Assembly: GCA_948567375.1 (NCBI GenBank)
Contig: OX419758.1
Span: 65,625,965 to 65,689,964, forward strand
Direction: 5' to 3'
Length of the DNA: 64,000 bases
Source: Lunularia cruciata
Taxonomy: Eukaryota; Streptophyta; Marchantiopsida; Lunulariales; Lunulariaceae
Under the pieces are notes generated by a model. It was given only the letters and a program-made list of their open reading frames with translations. It ran no database searches and was not told the DNA's origin. Shown here piece by piece: positions 58,810 to 64,000 of the stretch (positions within the stretch are counted from its first letter, which is position 1; the number at the start of each line of letters is the position of its first letter). Both the position numbers and the translations under genes were made by a program.

Positions 58810-59754
58810 ATGCCTCTGTATGTCATAGGGACAACAACTATCTGTAAGACTGATAGGTGTTTCATGGGTCTAATAAGAGAAGTCCAGAGTGCACAACTCG
58901 AGGGACAAATTCTTGAGAAATTGAAGGATGTCGTAAATGAGTTTCAAGATGTCTTTCCTGATCTACCCTCAAGATTACCACCAAAAAGGAGAGTAGATCA
59001 TGAAATTGAGACACTCCCGAGAAAGACAACTCCTTGTAAAGCCCCATATCGCCTATCACCTCATGAATTGGAGGAATGCAAGAATCAAATTGAGGATATG
59101 CTACAGAAAGGGTTCATCCAACCTAGCATATCACCATATGGGGCTTTGGTCTTGTTTATGACAAAGAAAGATGGTACAATGCGCATGTGCATTGACTAGT
59201 TGGGTCTCAATTAGTAAACAATGAAGAAAAAATACCCTTTACCTTGCATGGATAATCTATTCAATCAACTCAATGGAGCAATATACTTCATCAAACTAGA
59301 TTTGCGGAGCGGTTACAATCAAATCCAAATTGCAGAGGAGGATGTGTTCACCAAACTAGATTTGCGGAGCGGTTACAATCAAATCCAAATTGCAGAGGAG
59401 GATGTGTACAAGATTGCCTTTCGAACCAGGTATGGCCACTTCAAGTATCTCGTGATGCCTTTTGGTCTCACCAACGCACCTTCCACTTTCATGAGTCTAA
59501 TGAATCAGATATTTTGTCCATATTTGGATAAGTTTGTCATCATCTTCTTGGATGACATCTTAGTATACAATAGCACAATGACGGAACACAAACAACATCT
59601 ACGAGAAGTCCTCCAGATTCTAAGACAGAATCAATTGTATGCCAAAATCTCAAAGTGTGAGTTTGGCAAGTTTGAAGTAGACTACTTGGAGCATAGAGTA
59701 AGTGCAAAAGGTATTCAAGTATTGACATATAAAATAGAGGTCATTCAAAAATAG
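58810..59754 (+). pseudogene. chromo-C reverse transcriptase with internal duplication
   Basis: First open part to 59,199: FPDLPSRLPPKRRVDHEIET, APYRLSPHELEECKNQIEDM and MTKKDGTMRMCID. Three stops fall within 60 bases (59,197-59,220). The second part, 59,221-59,754, has [33 protein letters not shown] twice in a row, [20 protein letters not shown] and [12 protein letters not shown], with Asp-Asp intact. It ends in the connection region [10 protein letters not shown]. Confidence 0.88.
59287..59406. repeat. 60-bp in-frame tandem duplication in RT motif A
   Basis: 59,287-59,346 and 59,347-59,406 differ at one base (59,291 T versus 59,351 C). The 20-codon unit contains the first catalytic Asp of RT. 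Confidence 0.98.
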
Positions 59755-59784
59755 AGAGCCCCAAAAGATCAGACTCAACTCAAG

Positions 59785-60420
59785 AGCTTCTTGGGTTTGA
59801 CGGGATTCTATCGTCGATTTGTCAAGGACTTCTCCAAGGTTGCACAACCTTTAACAACACCACTTGGCAAGGGGAATAAGTGGACATGGGGAACCACACA
59901 AGAGTTGGCCTTTCAAGAATTGAAAGCTGCCTTGCTACATCCACCAATCTTGAAGTGGTATGACCAAAAACGTCCAATCAAGTTGGCTACAAACACATCA
60001 TGCGTAGCAATCGGAGCAGTCCTACAACAAGAGTGGCATGATGGATGGCATCCCATTGCATATTTCTCTCAAAAGTTATTACCGGCAAAGTGCAACTACC
60101 ACACCATAGAACAAGAAGAGTTGGCCATCGTCTTGGAAACCAAGCATTGGAAGCACTATTTGGGCGAGAAGGGAATTGTGGTAGAGACAGACCACAAACC
60201 TCTAGTCTACCTTGAGACGCAGAAGGATCTATCTTGTCGCCAAATTCGATGGGCAGAGTGGCAACAATGCTTCAACATGACAATCACCTATGTTGAAGGT
60301 AAAAAGCAACTGGTAGATGCATTCACCCGCATGCCAATGGCAAACAACTTGGTGATAGAGGTTCAGATTAACCCTAAATTCTGGCTAGAAATTCTGGCGG
60401 CTACAAAAACTGATCCATAA
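59785..60420 (+). pseudogene. chromo-C RNase H
   Basis: Open for 209 codons from 59,791: LTGFYRRFVKDFSKVAQPLT, then IKLATNTSCVAIGAVLQQEW (RNase H first strand; the usual Asp after Ala is Asn), YFSQKLLPAKCNYHTIEQEE with catalytic Glu, and ETDHKPLVYLETQ with Asp. Joined to RT through one stop at 59,752. Confidence 0.88.
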
Positions 60421-60489
60421 ATTGTAGAAAGGCAATCATCCAAAGGCCTCACGAGCACCCAAGGACTCACCTTTTGTGATGGCAGATTA

Positions 60490-61310
60490 TGGATTCCAAA
60501 TGTCCTAGAATTGCATTCTAGCTGAATGTTATGATTCGGCCATTGTAGGTCATGTTGGAGTAGACAAGACCTTGGATGCAATCCAGCGCCATTACTATTG
60601 GCCCAAGATGTGCAACAATGTGATGGACTACGTGCATAGTTGCTTATTTTGTCAATATAACAAAGCTTCTAATCAAGCTCCTGCAGTGCTCCTACAACCT
60701 CTCTCTACTCCTACACAACGTTGGGAACAGGTGTGTATGGATCTCGTCTGTGAATTATCCAAGACCACATCAGAATTTGACTCCATCGTGGTCTTTGTGG
60801 ACCGGCTTAGCAAAATGATTCATGTACGCCCTACCACCAAGGAGATGACCACTCCACAACTTGCTCAATTATACTTAGATGTAGTCTTCTCTCACCATGG
60901 CTTGTCTTGAGTACTCATCACCAATAGGGGTACTCAATTCACCAGTTTGTTTTGGTGCACCCTCTTTGGTTTCTTCAAAACCAAGTTGGCCATGTCCACA
61001 ACTTACCACCCACAAACAGATGGAAAAACCAAGCGGGCTAATCGCACTATCAAAGACATGTTATGCGGCTTCACCTTAGAAGAGCAAGAGAGGTGGGACA
61101 CCCTACTCCCGTTGGTGGAATTTGCTTACAACAATTCAGTGAATGCATCCACCCAAGTCACTCCATTCTTCTTTATGTATGGTGAGCATCCCTTCACACC
61201 TTCCAGCTTGATGAAGATCCATCCGGTGGCTACCAAGGTCAATGCGGTCAACACATTTGTTTCTAGAATCCAACAAGGGGTGGAGAGCGCTAAGCACAAA
61301 TTATAGATTG
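60490..61310 (+). pseudogene. chromo-C integrase, two catalytic residues lost
   Basis: Zinc domain: GHVGVDKTLDAIQRHYYWP, then CLFCQYNK. Core: VCMDLVCEL has the first Asp. LITNRGTQFTSLFW has Asn (codon 60,923-60,925) where the family has Asp. YHPQTDGKTKRANRTIKDML has Lys (61,031-61,033) where the family has Glu. A stop at 60,908 also breaks the frame. Strand transfer is impossible for this copy. Confidence 0.88.
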
Positions 61311-61354
61311 CACAAAATCACCAAAAATAGTATGTTGATGCACACCATAGGCAC

Positions 61355-61795
61355 ATGGAGTTCAATGTTAGGGATCAGGTGTGGCTCTCAACAACCAACT
61401 TCACATTAGTGAGACCCTGTAAGCTCAGACCTCATTTTATTGGGCCTTTCTTAATTCTCCTTGGAGTCGGCATTGTGGCCTATCACCTTGAGCTACCACC
61501 ACACATGAAGATCCATCTGGTGTTCCATGTTTCCCTACTACGCAAATATGCTCCACGATCAGGCTTGGGTCATTCCACACAAGACATAAGACCTTGTCCG
61601 ACACTCATTGATGGCAACAAGGAATATGAGGTGGAGCGTGTTCTCCAAAAATGCATGCGTGGTACTTGTCATCCACGGGTGGATTATCTTGTCCAGTGGA
61701 AAGGATACCCTCTCTATGAAGCAACCTGGGAACCAGTTGCCGATGTGACACATGCACTAGTGTTGGTGCAAGCATTTGAGCAACAGTTGCACAAC
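61355..61795 (+). pseudogene. chromo-C integrase C-terminus and chromodomain
   Basis: LRPHFIGPFLILLGVG is the GPY/F-type module and MKIHLVFHVSLLRKY follows. EYEVERVLQKCM, then VDYLVQWKGYPLYEATWEP is a well-preserved chromodomain (Tyr, Trp and Trp at the aromatic-cage-type positions). The open frame continues to 62,092 only because it reads into an inserted LTR at 61,796; across the insertion the original frame meets a stop at about 62,550, next to the polypurine tract. Confidence 0.88.
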
Positions 61796-62529
61796 TGTAA
61801 TACTCCGAGGACAAGAGAAGAGAGAAAACATAGATTGTACACTCAAAACATTCGATGCCCCAAGGGAGCACCTTCTCTTTATTATATAGACAAAGAGGAT
61901 CTCCTCCAAGGAAGCTCCACCATAGGATTAGGGACACAGATAGGTGACATGTCAGCAAGCTCCACCCTTGGATTACTTACTTGGATGGGTGACTTGTCTG
62001 GTCTAGGTCCTATCTGGTTGGTCAAACAAGCTTTGACCGGAGGGAATCTTTTAGAGAATCTTCTTGTAGGAATCTCAGAATCACGTGAGTAAGGTTGGAA
62101 AGCTCTCGACGAGACAAAGCAGGGAGAAAGGCTAGCCTTTCTTTTGTTAGGGGGGGGGGGGAATCTGCACATTTTCGAGGCCTAATTCATCCGTTTAGGC
62201 CTCCGAAATTGCCTTCAAAGATTTTAGGCATATTTTGGTTCCTACTCTATTAGTAGAAAACCACTTTTGGTGATACCTCTTGCTGATCTGTTTAGTACAT
62301 CATGTGTAACATCCTTCTAGATTCTACCAAACCAATTCTCACCTTTAAATCATGTCTAGCTATTGGTTCTAAGGTTCTCAAGTCTATTTTGGTTTTTGCC
62401 CTATTAGTAAAAGTACTCTTTTGGTGATACTTCTATCTGATCTATTTTGACCATCATTTATAACATCATTCTAGAAGTTACCAAACCTAATTTCACATCT
62501 AGATCATATGGTTAACCCTTGGTATTACA
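61796..62529 (-). repeat. Inverted solo LTR of the chromo-C family
   Basis: On the + strand it begins TGTAATACTCCGAGG and ends GGTATTACA, so the ends are perfect inverted repeats (TGTAATAC/GTATTACA). Its body is the reverse complement of 55,895-56,654, including the homopolymer run (here G, near 62,150). Identical 5-bp repeats ACAAC flank it (61,791-61,795 and 62,530-62,534), which proves insertion and later loss of an internal region. Confidence 0.96.
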
Positions 62530-62548
62530 ACAACGAGGATGTTGCGTC

Positions 62549-62563
62549 TTAAAAGGAAGGAGG
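62549..62563 (+). other. chromo-C polypurine tract
   Basis: AAAAGGAAGGAGG directly before the 3' LTR start TGTAATACC primes plus-strand synthesis in live elements. It overlaps the end of the original pol frame. Confidence 0.92.
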
Positions 62564-62565
62564 TT

Positions 62566-64000
62566 TGTAATACCAAGAGCTAGCCATATGATCTAGATGT
62601 GAAATTTGGTTTGGTAACATTTGGAATGATGTTATACATGATGGTCAAAATAGATCAGATAGAAGTATCACCAAAAGGGTACTTCTACTAATAGGGCAGA
62701 AAACCGAAATAGATTTGAAAACCTTAGAACCAATAGCTAGGCATATGATTTGAAGGTGAGAATTGGATTGGTAACATCTGGAAGGGTGTTAGACAGGATG
62801 GACTGAATAGATCAAAAAGAGGTATCACCAAAAGGGGACTTCTATTAATAGAGTTGGAACCAAAATATGTCTGAAATCTTTGAAGGCAATTTCAAAGGCT
62901 TAAACGGATGAATTAGGCCTCAAAAATGTGCAAATGCCCCCCCCCCCCCCAATAGAGAAAAGGTTGGCCTTCCCTCCCTTTGCTTTTTCTCATTGAGAGC
63001 TTTCCAACGGTACCTCACACACGTGATTCTGCGATTCCTATAGGAAAATTCCCTAAAAGATTCCCTCCGGTCAAAGCTTATTTGACCTGTAACACCCATT
63101 TTTTCATGTGTGTGGTATTGTGATATTTAGCTTGGTATTATAAGTACTTAAGAGATATTATTTTTATAGAGTTAAAGGATGGTTCTATATTAGTCATGGT
63201 TAACTAAAGTTAGTCATAGCTAAGATAGAGGGGACCTTACTTTAGAGGAAGTAGAAAAGATGAGCACCACTATTTTAGATTTTAGTGTGTTGACTTGGTA
63301 TTATTCCTAGGTGTTTGGCTTTGAGAAAGAAAGGTGTCCTTGGGCCCGCAAGCCTTTTTATTTTGGATTCTTCTTTAGTCCAAGGATAGCCCATGTGAAG
63401 GAATCCTTGACTTAGTGGTGGGGTCAAGATAAGACCACATGCTTAAGGGAATATGCCCATGTGAATGGATATTTCTTTCTACTTTTTGACTTTACTTGAC
63501 TTTTAGTCTAGTAACTTGAGTTACTATGGTAATTAGTAACTTTAGTACCTAATTATTTCACAACTATATAAACAAGGGGTGAGGAGGTACTCATCATCCT
63601 TTCATTTACAACTATCTCTCTCTCATTGAGTTCTCTAGTGAGCAATGTCTTGAGTCTTGGAGTGTTAGCCTTGGAGGAGTATGATGGAGTTGGGGTTCCT
63701 TGCCTTCTTAGTCCATGGTGCGCTACCATAATAGCCATTAGAGGTTCATCCTGAGTGAGAGATAGGTCGGCTCATAGACCAACCAGATAAGACCAGGATC
63801 AACATGTCACCAATCCAAGTAAGTAATCCAAGGGTGGAGCTTGCTGACATGTCATCTATCTATGTACCTAATCCTATGGTGGAGCTTCATTAGAGGAGAT
63901 CCGCTTTACCTATATAATAAAGAGAAGGTGTTCCTTTGGGGCATCAAAGTTTGAGTATGAAAGTGTGTGTTTTTCATGGTGTGTTTCTCTTCAGGTCTCC
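62566..64000 (+). repeat. chromo-C 3' LTR, interrupted and cut by the window end
   Basis: Matches the 5' LTR from TGTAATACCAAGAGC to the last base of the window (TTCAGGTCTCC, equal to 56,629-56,639). A (C)14 run lies at about 62,937. A 688-base insertion interrupts it at 63,088. Confidence 0.93.
63088..63775 (+). mobile_element. LTR-like insertion inside the 3' LTR
   Basis: The 5' LTR has no counterpart for this block, so it is an insertion. It starts TGTAACACCC, a common start of plant gypsy LTRs, has TATATAAA at 63,565-63,572, and ends near GGCTCAT. Flanks are TTGACC on the left and TAGACC on the right, a possible target duplication with one change. Without internal coding sequence it is probably a solo LTR of a different family. 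Confidence 0.7.

Larger units (their letters stand above)
55895..64000 (+). mobile_element. Ty3/gypsy chromovirus (chromo-C) with nested insertions
   Basis: A 5' LTR (55,895-56,654), initiator tRNA-Met primer site, gag, protease, RT, RNase H, integrase, chromodomain, polypurine tract and 3' LTR (from 62,566) are all present in chromovirus order. The 3' LTR runs to the window end about 15-20 bases short of its own end. One inverted solo LTR of the same family lies at 61,796-62,529 and another insertion at 63,088-63,775. The coding region has few stops compared with the other elements, so it is the youngest gypsy copy here, though inactive. Confidence 0.92.

Noticed and set aside
61882..62172. 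96-codon - strand frame near the end of chromo-C
   Set aside because: It is the reading of the inverted solo LTR; the equivalent + strand frame occurs in the other LTRs.

Overview
The window is land-plant nuclear DNA, most likely from a large, repeat-rich genome. A gymnosperm or similar lineage is an inference from the many old, mutated LTR retrotransposons, not a proven identity. Only two host protein genes are convincing: a pair of intronless germin-like protein (GLP) genes on the + strand at 22,782-23,402 and 26,927-27,550. They share the same length, signal peptide, cupin metal ligands and a complete lack of cysteines, and look like a local duplication. Nearly all other coding signal belongs to broken transposable elements, full of stops and frameshifts.

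Layout. 1-2,960: Ty1/copia remnant (copia-A, gag to integrase). 3,600-7,642: first copy of an unrecognised 'N-domain plus acidic plus coiled-coil' reading frame (here the CC family), split by a (TG)(AG)(TG) microsatellite and carrying an inverted patch. About 7,660-14,240: Ty3/gypsy element (gypsy-A) with a tRNA-Asp-like primer site at 8,809. It is interrupted at about 11,430-12,018 by mitochondrial DNA (a nad2 exon fragment and group II intron pieces). 15,150-18,619: a second CC copy on the - strand with its N-domain duplicated. 20,500-22,560: AT-rich DNA with a long-stem hairpin repeat. 22.6-27.6 kb: the germin genes. 27.6-30.3 kb: nothing recognised. 30,325-35,360: a nearly complete Ty1/copia element on the - strand (copia-B) with both LTRs, primer site, polypurine tract, gag, protease, integrase, RT and RNase H, and two large GA/TC expansions. 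35,745-36,685: third CC copy (coil part), followed by LTR pieces of the gypsy-A family. 37,836-40,700: a second gypsy-A relative on the - strand, cut inside RT. 40.7-46.7 kb: low-copy-looking DNA without a supported gene. 46,729-47,520: seven-unit tandem array. 48,472-53,629: degenerate chromovirus (chromo-B) with two LTRs. 53,640-55,500: gag/protease remnant. 55,895 to the window end: a better preserved chromovirus (chromo-C).

Chromo-C gives the clearest evolutionary record. A solo LTR of its own family sits, inverted and with a perfect 5-bp target duplication (ACAAC), just before its polypurine tract. A second, unrelated LTR-like insertion lies in its 3' LTR. Its RT carries an in-frame 60-bp tandem duplication, and its integrase has lost two catalytic acidic residues. 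None of the elements appears able to move by itself.

The best candidate for something undescribed is the CC family: a long reading frame present three times in 33 kb, each time near LTRs of the gypsy-A type. It may be an extra retrotransposon protein or a captured host gene; the sequence alone does not decide.
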